DNA of 64,000 nt from Spinacia oleracea (GCF_020520425.1 NC_079491.1:45808027-45872026), one strand, 5' to 3'; shown: positions 12,258 to 24,141, counted from the first letter of the stretch. Notes: generated by a model from the letters alone, not told the origin. Translations and numbers: made by a program.

Positions 12258-12748
12258 TATTATATTGGCATTATTGAATTATTGGTTGAACAAGCATGTT
12301 GGGATTATTATGAGTATGGATTTCATTTTCAATCATGTTGTTCAGTATTCATGCATGTATGGTTTGTTTCACATGCAAGGGATGTATTATTTATTGTTAT
12401 GCTATTGTACGGGATGTCTAGCATACTTTTGAGCCAATTATTCGTACCTCGTTGTACTATTTATTTTACCACATGTGAAGGGCTAGCTCTTGTATTCATG
12501 ATTTGTTTGTAATTTATTAAATGGCTTTTGCATGTTGATTAGTACTTTGTGAGTGATGTATGTTTTTAGTTTTGTTTCACTCTATTCTTGTAAGTACTCA
12601 GCTTTTGCTGACTACGTGCTTTGTGTTTTTGGTCATGGCCTTCGCCTTAATGACCCTATGATGACCTATCATTTGCACTTGCATTGACGGGGAGTAGAAT
12701 AATATAGCAGGTTGGTAGATCGAAATCATGTGGCTTGGGATGATTGAG
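12258..12748 (+). repeat. LTR-E, middle segment
   Basis: Opens with the TATTA duplication and continues LTR-E up to TTGAG, the target duplication of the next element. It contains GTACTCAGCTTTTGCTGACTACGTGC, in two adjoining parts, which matches the conserved 3' block of LTR-A. This shows that the two LTR families are related. Confidence 0.8.
12744..12748 (+). repeat. Target-site duplication TTGAG (left)
   Basis: Matches TTGAG at 23337-23341 on the far side of the Ty3-gypsy element. Confidence 0.9.
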
Positions 12749-15518
12749 TGTAATCCCCCGTAAATTTATAAATTTTATTAAATATATTTTAACGTATATT
12801 ATTTATAATTAAATAGAATTTATGAAGTTTAGTAATAAATATATATTTAACGTAATTTATTTTTATACGTTCTAAATATTTCAACGATTTATGAAATCAA
12901 AAAAAATAATTTTAGAATTTTATGTTGAAAAGAATTTGAATTGCGAAAACACGTTCGATTGAATTTGGAAAACAATATTAACTGGTTTTGGATTCAAACA
13001 AACTCAATTCTAATCCTAGCCCAAATTGACAAAGCCCAAAACAAGAAAACCCATATTATCAACCCATAATTCAACTTCACGTAAAATCAAGAAAGCCAAA
13101 AACCCTCTTCTCTCCTCTCCTCCAATTCACGTGAAAAGCAAGCAAACTCTCTCTCTGCTTCAGCCACCGCCGCCCTCCTTGCTGTTGTCCCTCACGCCGC
13201 CGGCCAACCACCTCAGACGCTCCTCCTCCGTCGCGTGCAACCTTCCTCGCCGGTAACTTCTTCTTCCTCCTTTTCTCCTTCGGTTTTCCTTCTCCCTTTC
13301 GTTCTCTCCTCCTTAATGCTTGTGTTCATTTGTTGCGACAGCCACCTGCACCCCGTCGCTGCCGCCAACCAACCAGCACCGGTCGTTGGCCCCTTCCCTT
13401 CTCCTTCGCGAAGCATCAACACTCCTCCTTTTCTTTCTCCTCTGCGTGCGTTTCCTCCTGCTTGCACCACCAGCCACCTTCGGTCACCCTGCTGCGCCAC
13501 CACCCATCGCCGCGCTGCCACTGTGGCATCGCCGTGCTGCTGCACCAACCGCCGTCAGCTCTTCCTCCCTTCACTTTTTGGTTTACTCCTAACCCTAAGC
13601 TAATTTAATGTTTTAATTATGTTTAATTAATTTAATTTATGTTTTCTTGAATTAAATTTTATAGTTTTATAATTTAATTATGAATTTCAGATTATATGTT
13701 TTGCATAATCAAATTATTAATTTTCAGATTATGTAATTGAATTGGAATTTGAATTTTAATTATTTAAAGCATGAAATTTTAAGGTTTTAAAGGTTTAATA
13801 GTTTTGAAATCATGGTAGAATGATTATAAATTATTAAAGTTATTGTTTTTATGATTTCAAAGTTTTGGGAGTAGTTTGAAATTAGTTATATTGCTGAAAA
13901 TTTAAAGTATGATGTTTGCGAAGAGTTTTCAACGAATTTCAATCAGTAATTTAATAATTATGATGTTAGGAAATCAAACATTCAAGTTTGGATATTGGGG
14001 AAGGTTCTAAATATGTTTAGGATGTATTTAGAATGCTTTATTATAGTTGTGAATGATTAGAAATTGATTGGGAATCCTTGTTGGTTGTTTTAGGCGGAGA
14101 ATTCTCTTTAGGCGACTTTTGAAAGTGTTAAAGTGGCCTATTAGTTGTTTATGCAAGGTACGTACATACCTGTGTGCTTGGAATGTGTGCTAATTGATGA
14201 AACCATGTTGAATCTTGTTGTTGAACTTGGTTATGTTGATATTATTGTTGAACTTGGTGATGTTGATATTATGGACGAACTGGGTTATATTGAATGTGCA
14301 TGTTTAATACTGTTGGACAAACTTATTGAACTTATTTTGCACTATAAGAACTGTAACATGTTAGTATGGATGTTTGATACAAACATGTTGGTTGGGAACA
14401 CTAGATTATTCTATATGATTGGGTTGGATCAATTGGTTGTTGTTCCCTTTCTATCTTTTCACTACTTTATAAGGGCGGAGGACCTTGTTTAGTAAGTTGA
14501 AACTTTATGCCCATATACAGGGTTGCTCATGGTTAAAGGAAAGGTTGGTTAAGTTGGAATGAGTCTTGATTGATGCTTTTATGATCACTTACTTAATTCC
14601 AAGATAAAAACAGTTGTGAACAAATGTGAATTGTCTGTCTTATGTAATGGTTGAGTCATAACGGAATCTCAATTTGTAAATCATGTAAAGTGAAACTGAA
14701 TAGCAATAGCTTTAGACTGTGCACGTCTGAAGTGACGGACAAACAGGAGTTGGGGTTCATGGTGGTAGCCCATGGCCTTTTCTGGGACCGGATTGATCAC
14801 CGTGTCCTATTTTTATTTAAACGTTCCTCGATATCGCAGGTCACTGAGGTTACGGAGTCGCGCCCGTACCTCGTCTTCCTTAGTGAAGACTTCTGGATGG
14901 TCAACTCGGTCCATTGTCTATTTCAACTAAAATAATATTATGGTTATTAAGCCTAGCTTAGTCTAGTCAAGTATAATCGTCAAATTATTATGTTTTGTCT
15001 GTCCTTACTTATATTTATTAGTATCATGTTAGGGTTGTTGGTTTGATAGTATCATGCTAGGATTGTTGTTGTTTTAGTATGTAGTACTCAGCTTTGCTGA
15101 TTACGTGCTTTGTTTGTGTGTGTTGATCATGGCTATGCCTTATTGATCCTGTGATGACCCATCTTTGGTGAGCAGTCTCTAAGGATCAATAAGCGTTGCC
15201 CATCTACAGGTTTGAAGATGATGCACCATTGGGATCGGGATTAGAGAGCTTGTTGTTCTATTTGTTTACTTGAGTGATTTAATTTGTTAACTTGGATTTG
15301 AAATTTGTCGTACTATTCGTATTTCCTTATTTCAGTTAATTGGTTTGGACCTAATATGTAATAGATTATTTATGAACCTAAAAGTTAGTTTTATGTTTTC
15401 CGCTGCAAAATTCTGAATAAGCCGTTACGTTTTTACACGGGCGATAATGCCTTGATAATTCTCTACGTTTTATATTAAAAGATTATTTTAGAAAAGAGAG
15501 AATTGTCGGGGTGTTACA
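12749..15518 (+). repeat. 5' LTR of the Ty3-gypsy element (LTR-A)
   Basis: TGTAATCCCCCG...GGGGTGTTACA. Contains a pyrimidine-rich zone (13090-13600) with a CACGTG box near 13129, AAGGTACGTAC near 14156, and a conserved 3' block (about 14720-15200). Every open frame listed here recurs exactly 7,818 bp downstream in the 3' LTR, so they are LTR sequence and not independent genes. Confidence 0.93.
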
Positions 15519-15535
15519 AAGTGGTATCTAGAAGC
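15519..15535 (+). promoter_or_regulatory. Primer-binding site of the Ty3-gypsy element
   Basis: AAGTGGTATCTAGAAGC follows the 5' LTR. It resembles the TGGTATCAGAGC initiator-Met site with small insertions. LTR-E is followed by the similar AAGTGGTGTACTAGAGC. Confidence 0.6.
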
Positions 15536-16132
15536 TAAGGTTTTACTTTAATAAATTTTAGGCGCCTAACTATCTAGTTATTTAAAATAAATTTCTTAAA
15601 AATCGAGATTCTACGTATTATAGTGTTCAAAAATTGGTACTTTTTTTTGGGGGACCGATTTCCTTTTATCCTGTTTGAAAGTATATAATATTTCTTATTT
15701 AAGTTCGAAATCAAATTATTATTAAAGTTAAAGTGATACTTTCGACATTTTTATTTTTCTTATTATTTATTATTCAAAAAAAAAAAAATGAGTACATTTT
15801 TTTAAGTTGTTTCAAGAGTTAGAATTCGTTATTAGAAAATATAAATCTTTTTCGAATTAATAACTTTATTTTCTAATTTATTCGCTACGCATTTCCTTAA
15901 TTTATTTTACTTTATTTATTTTATATTTTTTATTTATATTAATATTCTATGTTATAATTTTATTATATTAGCGTCCTTTTACCTTGTTATTTAAATTATT
16001 CCAATGCTTTAGTTTATGAGAGATGGGTAGTATAAGAAGGGCATATAAGGTAGAATTATATGTGCATTAGTAGCTAGTCAACGCTAACTTTAGAAATTGA
16101 TTGTTATGTACGTGCGTGTGCTAATTGTTTAA
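15536..16132 (+). other. Untranslated leader of the Ty3-gypsy element
   Basis: AT-rich, with an A-run near 15776-15788. No coding frame seen. Confidence 0.6.
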
Positions 16133-16729
16133 GTGTTACATTTACATGTGCATAAAGAATTGTTTGCTTCCACCAAACTTATTGCGTTATTGAACTTTGT
16201 TTATGATTTGGTTGGAAAATCGTTAGTGAGACATGGAATTGTTTATTTCAGGAATAAAATATTTCTTTCCAAGTATACCAACATAGGATCCTTCGAGAAA
16301 CTTGATATAGAAACCCCTGATATTTACGTGAAGAAAATCATGTTTGGATGTGAATATTATGCTAAAGTTCAAGGGCAACCTATCTTAATGAGAAAGGATA
16401 TCATACCAGCCACTATCATTAATTGCTTACCTAACAAATTTCCATACCTAGAACTCAAGGAAAAGTTTAAAGACATGCATTCTGATAATGGAACTCCAAA
16501 CTTGACTAAGTATGGGACTTGGGATGGTAGATGGAAATATGATTCAGAAATTCTGACCACCATTATTGAAGCAGCAGAAAGTGGGTTTAGAGACGATAAA
16601 ATCGTAGGAAGTCATGTTGGGGATTCAGTTACAGAAGAACCTATGGGAATAAGTGTAAATAATGACCTAGAGGAAAATGATGTAGCTGTGGAGAATGAGA
16701 ATGTAGGTGTTGAGGCAGAGAAACCCTAA
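16133..16729 (+). CDS. Unrecognised 198-residue ORF between 5' LTR and gag
   Basis: The longest clean frame inside the element, while everything downstream is broken. The translation starts MLHLHVHKELFASTKL and ends in an acidic tail (about residues 150-198, rich in E, D and V). The middle includes PILMRKDIIPATIINCLP and YGTWDGRWKYD. No gag, protease, RT or integrase motif is visible, and there is no transmembrane segment. Position upstream of gag recalls the extra ORF1 of some large Ty3-gypsy elements, but no homology to it can be claimed. It could also be a captured host exon or a chance frame. Start codon choice is simply the first ATG. Confidence 0.4.
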   Translation: MLHLHVHKELFASTKLIALLNFVYDLVGKSLVRHGIVYFRNKIFLSKYTNIGSFEKLDIETPDIYVKKIMFGCEYYAKVQGQPILMRKDIIPATIINCLPNKFPYLELKEKFKDMHSDNGTPNLTKYGTWDGRWKYDSEILTTIIEAAESGFRDDKIVGSHVGDSVTEEPMGISVNNDLEENDVAVENENVGVEAEKP

Positions 16730-17339
16730 CCCAGGGGCCCATGAGCCTACCATTGAGATCTCTAGTGATTCAGATAGGGAGCTAGAGGAAGAGTTCGACG
16801 AATCTTGAAGATCTAGATTTCACTCCGCAAGTTTCCTAGGAAAGAACAGATAGGCAAGATGCCACAAGTATTTGAAGTTGTAAAGTTAGTTAGTTCTTTT
16901 ATGTTTTAAAGAATAAGTAGCAAAGCTAAAACAGTTTAAAGTTAAAGCAATAGGAGTTTGAGTTATTCTTTATTCTTTTCAAGGATGTAATAGCCCCTTT
17001 ATGGTATTTTGAGGACAAATGCGTTATTACGGTTTAGAAATTATTCTTCACACTCTTTTGAGGAATAAAAGTTAGATTATTGATTATTCAAAGGATCAAG
17101 AGTTCATTTTGGGACACGATGAAGAATGTTTTCTTCCTTTATTCTACCTTATTATTCGTGATGATTGAATTTCGTTCCTTGTTCCTCAATTGAATGTCTC
17201 CTATGTGAATATCGTTCAGGAATGTTCAAGGAGATTACCTTGAAATAATTGTTGCATATTCGTAAATGATTGTTTGATTTACGTGAATTATGTCTGTTGA
17301 GGCGATATTACGTGGTACAGGATACTATTAAGTGATGTT

Positions 17340-18240
17340 TATACCTAAAGTAGAGTATATTAATCTCAGGTCGCGCTCTAGGATGACCAACAATAATGAC
17401 CTAGTTGTTGCTATTCGCCTATTGGCGGAAAAGCTAACCCAGGAGAGAATTGAGCGTCCCGATCCTGCTGGGGACATGTTTGAGAGACTAGCCAAAGTTA
17501 AGCCACCATGAATTAAGGGGCAAGTTGATCCTACTTTTTTAGAGAACTAGGTTAGAGAGTTTGAGAAACTGTTTGGGGATGTAAAATGTCTTGAGAACAT
17601 GAGAGTGGGTCAAGTTGTCATGTACTTGAAAGATGAAGCTGATTTATGGTGGAGAGAAAATAGAGCTAGGCTTAGCGCTGCTGAGAGATTCAATTAGGAT
17701 TCAATTGTTACTGTCTTAAGGGGAAAGTTTTACCCTACCTTTTATGAGAAAGCAAAAAGCTTAGGAATTCATAAACCTTAGCATAGGGAGCATGACCATA
17801 GCTGAATACTATGCAGACTTATAGCATGACCACCTTAGGATTAGGTGGGGAAACCTTTACGTCTTTATATATTGTGTATGGGGGGGGCTGCTCATATTTA
17901 TGGCCTGTAGTCCAGAATGGACAAGAAAAATGTTGTTGGGGAGAAAAGAAAAGAGTTTAATGCTGGAAAAACCAAGGGAATTTCAAGAGGAATATGAATG
18001 AGAATAGGAATGGGAATGGAAATGAAAATTTTCAAGGAAGGAACAATCAGGGGAACAACAATAGGAACCAACCTGAAAGAGTGTATCACTGTAAGATGTG
18101 CAATAACAATCACCCTGGCAAGAACTGCAAAGGAGAATTAGTGACCTGCAACTATTGTCAGAAAAAGGGGCATAGGAAGTATGAGTGCTTTACTAAGCAG
18201 GAAAAAGGAACAAAATGGTAATGAGATTGGTAACCGGGTG
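17340..18240 (+). pseudogene. Ty3-gypsy gag remnant
   Basis: A stop-interrupted translation begins near 17380 (NNNDLVVAIRLLAEKLTQER). It includes FEKLFGDVKC, then YLKDEADLWWRENRARL and LRGKFYPTFYEKAKS, the hallmark of plant Ty3 retrotransposon Gag. At about 18085-18190 two cysteine clusters appear, CKMCNNNHPGKNC and CNYCQKKGHRKYEC; the latter is a CCHC nucleocapsid knuckle (C-x2-C-x4-H-x4-C). Several in-frame stops and frame changes separate these pieces, so no working Gag is made. Confidence 0.8.
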
Positions 18241-18359
18241 AAGTCGGGATTTAACCAGTCAAGAAATTAGAGTTCGAAGCCTATAGGGTCGCAAGACAGC
18301 CAAGGAAACCTCCATAAGTCTGCTAATTAGAATAACAACCATAACAAGGCCCCGGGTAA

Positions 18360-20290
18360 ACTGTCTGTGATAAGTCGAAATGAAGGTGAACGACCTGTTG
18401 ACTTAGTTTCTATTACTTTTCTATTAACTCCGTGCTAGTTAGAAAGTTATTTGATTCAGGGAAAGCTTATTCTTTTGCTTCGTCATCTCTTATTAAGAGT
18501 TCGAAGTTAGTAGATTTTGAGGTGATTGATTTACCCGTTAGTATTCCTACTGCTGTAACCATAAGGTGTACCAAATTGTTTAAGAACTTGCCTTGTGAAC
18601 TATCTTTTTCGGTTGTGTGAGCTAGATGTGAGTTAAGAAGTCGGAATGAAGATCGAGGATGTTCCAATTGTGAATGAATTCATGGATGTGTTTCCTAGTG
18701 AGATTGCAGGTATGCCACTTGCTAAGAGCCGTTGAGTCCCATATAGACTTAGTTCCTAGAATGACGCATATATCTAGAGCACCATATAGAATAACACCTC
18801 CTGAAATGAGCTAATTATGACACAGTTGCAAGAGTTGTTTCGTTAAGGGGTGTATTAGGCCTAGTGCTTCACCGTGGGGAGCTCCTGTGTGTTTGTTAAG
18901 GAAAAGATAAGAGTATGGAATTATGCATCGATTTTAGGGAGCTAAACACCATCAAGAACAAGTATCCTTTGCCTAGGATAGATGACATATTGGGTCAATC
19001 GAATTGGGCGAGTGTGTTCTTGAAGACTGATTGTGTTTGAAGTATCACCAATTGAGGATAGCTGATAAGGGCCTATAAGACCTCATTAGGACTCGTTATT
19101 GTCATTATGGGTTTAGAGTAATGTCTTTTGGGTTAACCAATGCACCTGCCATAATTATGGATTTGATGGATAAGATTTTCCACGAATTCCGAATTAAGTT
19201 CGTTATTATGTTATTGATGATATCCCGATTTGTTCAAGGAATGAAAAAGAGCATGACAAACACTTGAGAATTACTTGGAGACGCTTAGAAAGAATCTAGT
19301 TTTATTAAATAAAGTATACAAATCTTGAAGTCATATGTGTATAAGTTACACCGACGGAAAAGTGAAGGACTAAATTGATTGAGAACTATGTTACGTAAGG
19401 AAATAAATTTAAGAGAAGATTCCAGTGGTCCAGGATCGTTAGAAATCATTTGTTGTCTGGAAAAGATGAAAAGAAATACATGAATTGGTGCAAGAGCTAA
19501 GAGTTAAGCCCAAAAGTTATACACCCATGAAAAGCATAATGAGGTTCGGTAAAAAGGAAAAGTTGAACAAAAGGAGTTTCTGTAGATCCTGCTAAGATTC
19601 AAGCTGTGAGTGAGTGACCTACTCCAAAGAACGTGTCCGATACTTGAAGTTTTCTAAGCCTATATGACCATTGTAGGAGGCTGTGAAGGACTTTTGGAAG
19701 AAAGCAAACCAATGACCAACTTGTTGAAAAAGGAATCGAAATTCAAGTGAACTGAGAAATGTGAGGAAGCTTTCTAGATTTAACTGTTGTCGCGTCAATT
19801 GAAACCTTATGAAACTAATTACCCTACCCATGACCTAGAGCTAACTTTATTGTGTCCGCTTTGAAGATTTGGAGACATTACTTTTCTGGGGAAACATGTA
19901 AGATCCTTACCGACCATAAAAGTCCGAAAGTTTGGCAAAAAGGTCCAGTGAATCTTGGGAACGACATTGAAATGAGTATTTCTTTCCACCCTGCAACCGA
20001 TAGACAGACTGAGATTACTAACGGAATATATGTTGAGATCCTGTGTTATTGACTTTAAGGGTAATTGGGAAGACCAACTAGAGTGATTGAATTTCTTGCA
20101 ACAATAGTTACTATGCGAGCTTTAAGATGGAACCTGTTGAGGCATTGTGTGGAAAGAAGTGTAGAAATCCCACTTGCTATGATTTTAGTGGAAATATAGC
20201 TTTGGGGGCATGATTCGTTGAAGTAGAAATATCCAAAGTCATTCCCTGGGGTGAGTTACGAGGGCGTAACTCGTTTTCTTTAAGGGGGTA
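18360..20290 (+). pseudogene. Ty3-gypsy pol remnant (protease, RT, RNase H, integrase pieces)
   Basis: Order is that of a Ty3 pol. A protease-like FDSGKAYSFASSSLI (about 18445) has DSG where the DSGA/DTGA active site is expected. Then come FMDVFPSEIAGMPLAKSR (about 18677), the RT entry motif, and [11 protein letters not shown] near 18958. IWRHYFSGETCKILTDHKSP (about 19868) is RNase H. It is followed almost at once by IEMSISFHPATDRQTEITNG and then DFKGNWEDQL from integrase, so most of RNase H and the integrase core are deleted. Stops occur throughout. Inactive. Confidence 0.8.
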
Positions 20291-20566
20291 GAATGCGATA
20301 GAAATTCACGCTTTTTACCTATTTTATGGAATTTTTATGCATTTTATTGCTTATTTTAGCAAATTTTACAAGTTAATGCAAAGCAAATAGATTCTCCGCA
20401 TAAGAAAAGGTGTTCATGAGTAACACAAATAGCTTTGAGTTGGCAAAAGAGTGCACATCGGTGGCACAAGTACTTCTCTAGTAAGAATAAGTTAAAAGCT
20501 TTTGGGAAAAATGCGGGAAATTTCGTGTCAAGTTTCGGGACGAAACTTCTTTTAAGAGGGGTAGAT
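20291..20566 (+). other. 3' untranslated tail and polypurine tract of the Ty3-gypsy element
   Basis: AT-rich tail without coding content, ending in AAGAGGGGTAGA (20554-20565) next to the 3' LTR. Confidence 0.7.
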
Positions 20567-23336
20567 TGTAATCCCCCGTAAATTTATAAATTTTATTAAA
20601 TATATTTTAACGTATATTATTTATAATTAAATAGAATTTATGAAGTTTAGTAATAAATATATATTTAACGTAATTTATTTTTATACGTTCTAAATATTTC
20701 AACGATTTATGAAATCAAAAAAAATAATTTTAGAATTTTATGTTGAAAAGAATTTGAATTGCGAAAACACGTTCGATTGAATTTGGAAAACAATATTAAC
20801 TGGTTTTGGATTCAAACAAACTCAATTCTAATCCTAGCCCAAATTGACAAAGCCCAAAACAAGAAAACCCATATTATCAACCCATAATTCAACTTCACGT
20901 AAAATCAAGAAAGCCAAAAACCCTCTTCTCTCCTCTCCTCCAATTCACGTGAAAAGCAAGCAAACTCTCTCTCTGCTTCAGCCACCGCCGCCCTCCTTGC
21001 TGTTGTCCCTCACGCCGCCGGCCAACCACCTCAGACGCTCCTCCTCCGTCGCGTGCAACCTTCCTCGCCGGTAACTTCTTCTTCCTCCTTTTCTCCTTCG
21101 GTTTTCCTTCTCCCTTTCGTTCTCTCCTCCTTAATGCTTGTGTTCATTTGTTGCGACAGCCACCTGCACCCCGTCGCTGCCGCCAACCAACCAGCACCGG
21201 TCGTTGGCCCCTTCCCTTCTCCTTCGCGAAGCATCAACACTCCTCCTTTTCTTTCTCCTCTGCGTGCGTTTCCTCCTGCTTGCACCACCAGCCACCTTCG
21301 GTCACCCTGCTGCGCCACCACCCATCGCCGCGCTGCCACTGTGGCATCGCCGTGCTGCTGCACCAACCGCCGTCAGCTCTTCCTCCCTTCACTTTTTGGT
21401 TTACTCCTAACCCTAAGCTAATTTAATGTTTTAATTATGTTTAATTAATTTAATTTATGTTTTCTTGAATTAAATTTTATAGTTTTATAATTTAATTATG
21501 AATTTCAGATTATATGTTTTGCATAATCAAATTATTAATTTTCAGATTATGTAATTGAATTGGAATTTGAATTTTAATTATTTAAAGCATGAAATTTTAA
21601 GGTTTTAAAGGTTTAATAGTTTTGAAATCATGGTAGAATGATTATAAATTATTAAAGTTATTGTTTTTATGATTTCAAAGTTTTGGGAGTAGTTTGAAAT
21701 TAGTTATATTGCTGAAAATTTAAAGTATGATGTTTGCGAAGAGTTTTCAACGAATTTCAATCAGTAATTTAATAATTATGATGTTAGGAAATCAAACATT
21801 CAAGTTTGGATATTGGGGAAGGTTCTAAATATGTTTAGGATGTATTTAGAATGCTTTATTATAGTTGTGAATGATTAGAAATTGATTGGGAATCCTTGTT
21901 GGTTGTTTTAGGCGGAGAATTCTCTTTAGGCGACTTTTGAAAGTGTTAAAGTGGCCTATTAGTTGTTTATGCAAGGTACGTACATACCTGTGTGCTTGGA
22001 ATGTGTGCTAATTGATGAAACCATGTTGAATCTTGTTGTTGAACTTGGTTATGTTGATATTATTGTTGAACTTGGTGATGTTGATATTATGGACGAACTG
22101 GGTTATATTGAATGTGCATGTTTAATACTGTTGGACAAACTTATTGAACTTATTTTGCACTATAAGAACTGTAACATGTTAGTATGGATGTTTGATACAA
22201 ACATGTTGGTTGGGAACACTAGATTATTCTATATGATTGGGTTGGATCAATTGGTTGTTGTTCCCTTTCTATCTTTTCACTACTTTATAAGGGCGGAGGA
22301 CCTTGTTTAGTAAGTTGAAACTTTATGCCCATATACAGGGTTGCTCATGGTTAAAGGAAAGGTTGGTTAAGTTGGAATGAGTCTTGATTGATGCTTTTAT
22401 GATCACTTACTTAATTCCAAGATAAAAACAGTTGTGAACAAATGTGAATTGTCTGTCTTATGTAATGGTTGAGTCATAACGGAATCTCAATTTGTAAATC
22501 ATGTAAAGTGAAACTGAATAGCAATAGCTTTAGACTGTGCACGTCTGAAGTGACGGACAAACAGGAGTTGGGGTTCATGGTGGTAGCCCATGGCCTTTTC
22601 TGGGACCGGATTGATCACCGTGTCCTATTTTTATTTAAACGTTCCTCGATATCGCAGGTCACTGAGGTTACGGAGTCGCGCCCGTACCTCGTCTTCCTTA
22701 GTGAAGACTTCTGGATGGTCAACTCGGTCCATTGTCTATTTCAACTAAAATAATATTATGGTTATTAAGCCTAGCTTAGTCTAGTCAAGTATAATCGTCA
22801 AATTATTATGTTTTGTCTGTCCTTACTTATATTTATTAGTATCATGTTAGGGTTGTTGGTTTGATAGTATCATGCTAGGATTGTTGTTGTTTTAGTATGT
22901 AGTACTCAGCTTTGCTGATTACGTGCTTTGTTTGTGTGTGTTGATCATGGCTATGCCTTATTGATCCTGTGATGACCCATCTTTGGTGAGCAGTCTCTAA
23001 GGATCAATAAGCGTTGCCCATCTACAGGTTTGAAGATGATGCACCATTGGGATCGGGATTAGAGAGCTTGTTGTTCTATTTGTTTACTTGAGTGATTTAA
23101 TTTGTTAACTTGGATTTGAAATTTGTCGTACTATTCGTATTTCCTTATTTCAGTTAATTGGTTTGGACCTAATATGTAATAGATTATTTATGAACCTAAA
23201 AGTTAGTTTTATGTTTTCCGCTGCAAAATTCTGAATAAGCCGTTACGTTTTTACACGGGCGATAATGCCTTGATAATTCTCTACGTTTTATATTAAAAGA
23301 TTATTTTAGAAAAGAGAGAATTGTCGGGGTGTTACA
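20567..23336 (+). repeat. 3' LTR of the Ty3-gypsy element (LTR-A)
   Basis: Same length as the 5' LTR. No difference was found in the stretches compared, including all open frames. Confidence 0.93.
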
Positions 23337-23631
23337 TTGAGAGAGTTGCATGATTTCGTACTTTGAACTATTTTATTATACTTTAATTATGTTTGAATTC
23401 GTTGAACTTTTTATACTTTGGTTTTTGGGCCGTCATGGTTCCAATTTGTAGGAGGCCTCGATATTTTTTTAATTATGTTTTTTAAAGTTAGTTGAGATTA
23501 AATTTCCGCTGCGTAATTCTGGTACTAGCCTTAACCGTTATCATATCACGGTGACGGTAATACTTTAGTAATTCCTTTATTTTAAGTTGGAAAACGGTTT
23601 TATAAAAGCAAGGAATTATTAGGGTGTTACA
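23337..23631 (+). repeat. LTR-E, 3' segment
   Basis: Starts with the TTGAG duplication and ends in AGGGTGTTACA, like LTR-A. No duplication of CATTC (371-375) follows, so LTR-E is the 5' LTR of a truncated element and not a solo LTR. Confidence 0.75.
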
Positions 23632-24080
23632 AAGTGGTGTACTAGAGCTTAGTTTCATTCCTTCTTTGTAGTAAGCAATACTACAAAGTGGTAACCGGAG
23701 ACTAATGCGGAGCTTTAGGATTTTTAAATATTATTTTCCTAAAGTCAAAACGTATTATTTTGAGTATTCAATATTTTAAAGGTCAAATATCAATTATTTT
23801 GGATCTTTTGAAAGAAGTCGAAAAGTTTGGATTATTATTTAATCAGGTATTGGGATTTGGGGCTATAAACAGGGGGGAGTATTGTTGTTCTTCAAAGGTG
23901 TTACTTCGTATTTCTTGTTAATTTGTACTATTTTATTATGATTTCTTACTTTATATTGTTCATATATAGATGTAGAATAAACTATAAAATATACTGTATT
24001 CATTTTCTTATTGCTTACCAAACATTAAGTAAGGGAATCGTATATAAGTTATTCCTTTCCCATTATATACAAAATACCCA
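23632..24080 (+). other. Start of the LTR-E internal region, then unassigned sequence
   Basis: Primer-site-like AAGTGGTGTACTAGAGC follows the LTR, then leader-like AT-rich DNA without coding content. Where the element ends and host flank begins cannot be seen. Confidence 0.45.
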
Positions 24081-24082
24081 AT

Positions 24083-24141
24083 AATGGAAATAGTTTTTTT
24101 TTTTTTTTTTTTTTTTTTGGTGCAGTAAAATGGAAATAGTT
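24083..24141 (-). mobile_element. Tiny poly(A) retroposition footprint
   Basis: AATGGAAATAGTT at 24083-24095 is repeated at 24129-24141. Between them lie a run of about two dozen T and GGTGCAGTAA. On the minus strand this is a 10-base stub followed by poly(A), flanked by a 13-bp duplication, the signature of target-primed insertion that aborted early. Confidence 0.6.

Larger units (their letters stand above)
12749..23336 (+). mobile_element. Full-length Ty3-gypsy (chromovirus-type) LTR retrotransposon, LTR-A family, non-autonomous
   Basis: A 10,588-bp element with 2,770-bp LTRs (12749-15518 and 20567-23336) that look identical, flanked by TTGAG duplications. The 5,048-bp internal region holds a Met-type primer site, an unexplained 198-codon frame (16133-16729), then gag, protease, reverse transcriptase, RNase H and integrase remnants in Ty3 order, all broken by stops and deletions. 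The polypurine end, GGGACGAAACTTC then AAGAGGGGTAGA, is typical of the Tekay/Del group. Identical LTRs around dead genes mean that it moved recently using proteins supplied by another element. It inserted into LTR-E. Confidence 0.93.

Noticed and set aside
13026..14935. Several frames of 76-122 codons repeated at 20844-22753
   Set aside because: These are LTR-A sequence. Identity between the two sets reflects the identical LTRs, not gene conservation.
376..23631. LTR-E as a solo LTR
   Set aside because: The bases before it (CATTC) and after it (AAGTG) do not match, and a primer-site-like sequence follows, so it is the 5' LTR of a truncated element.
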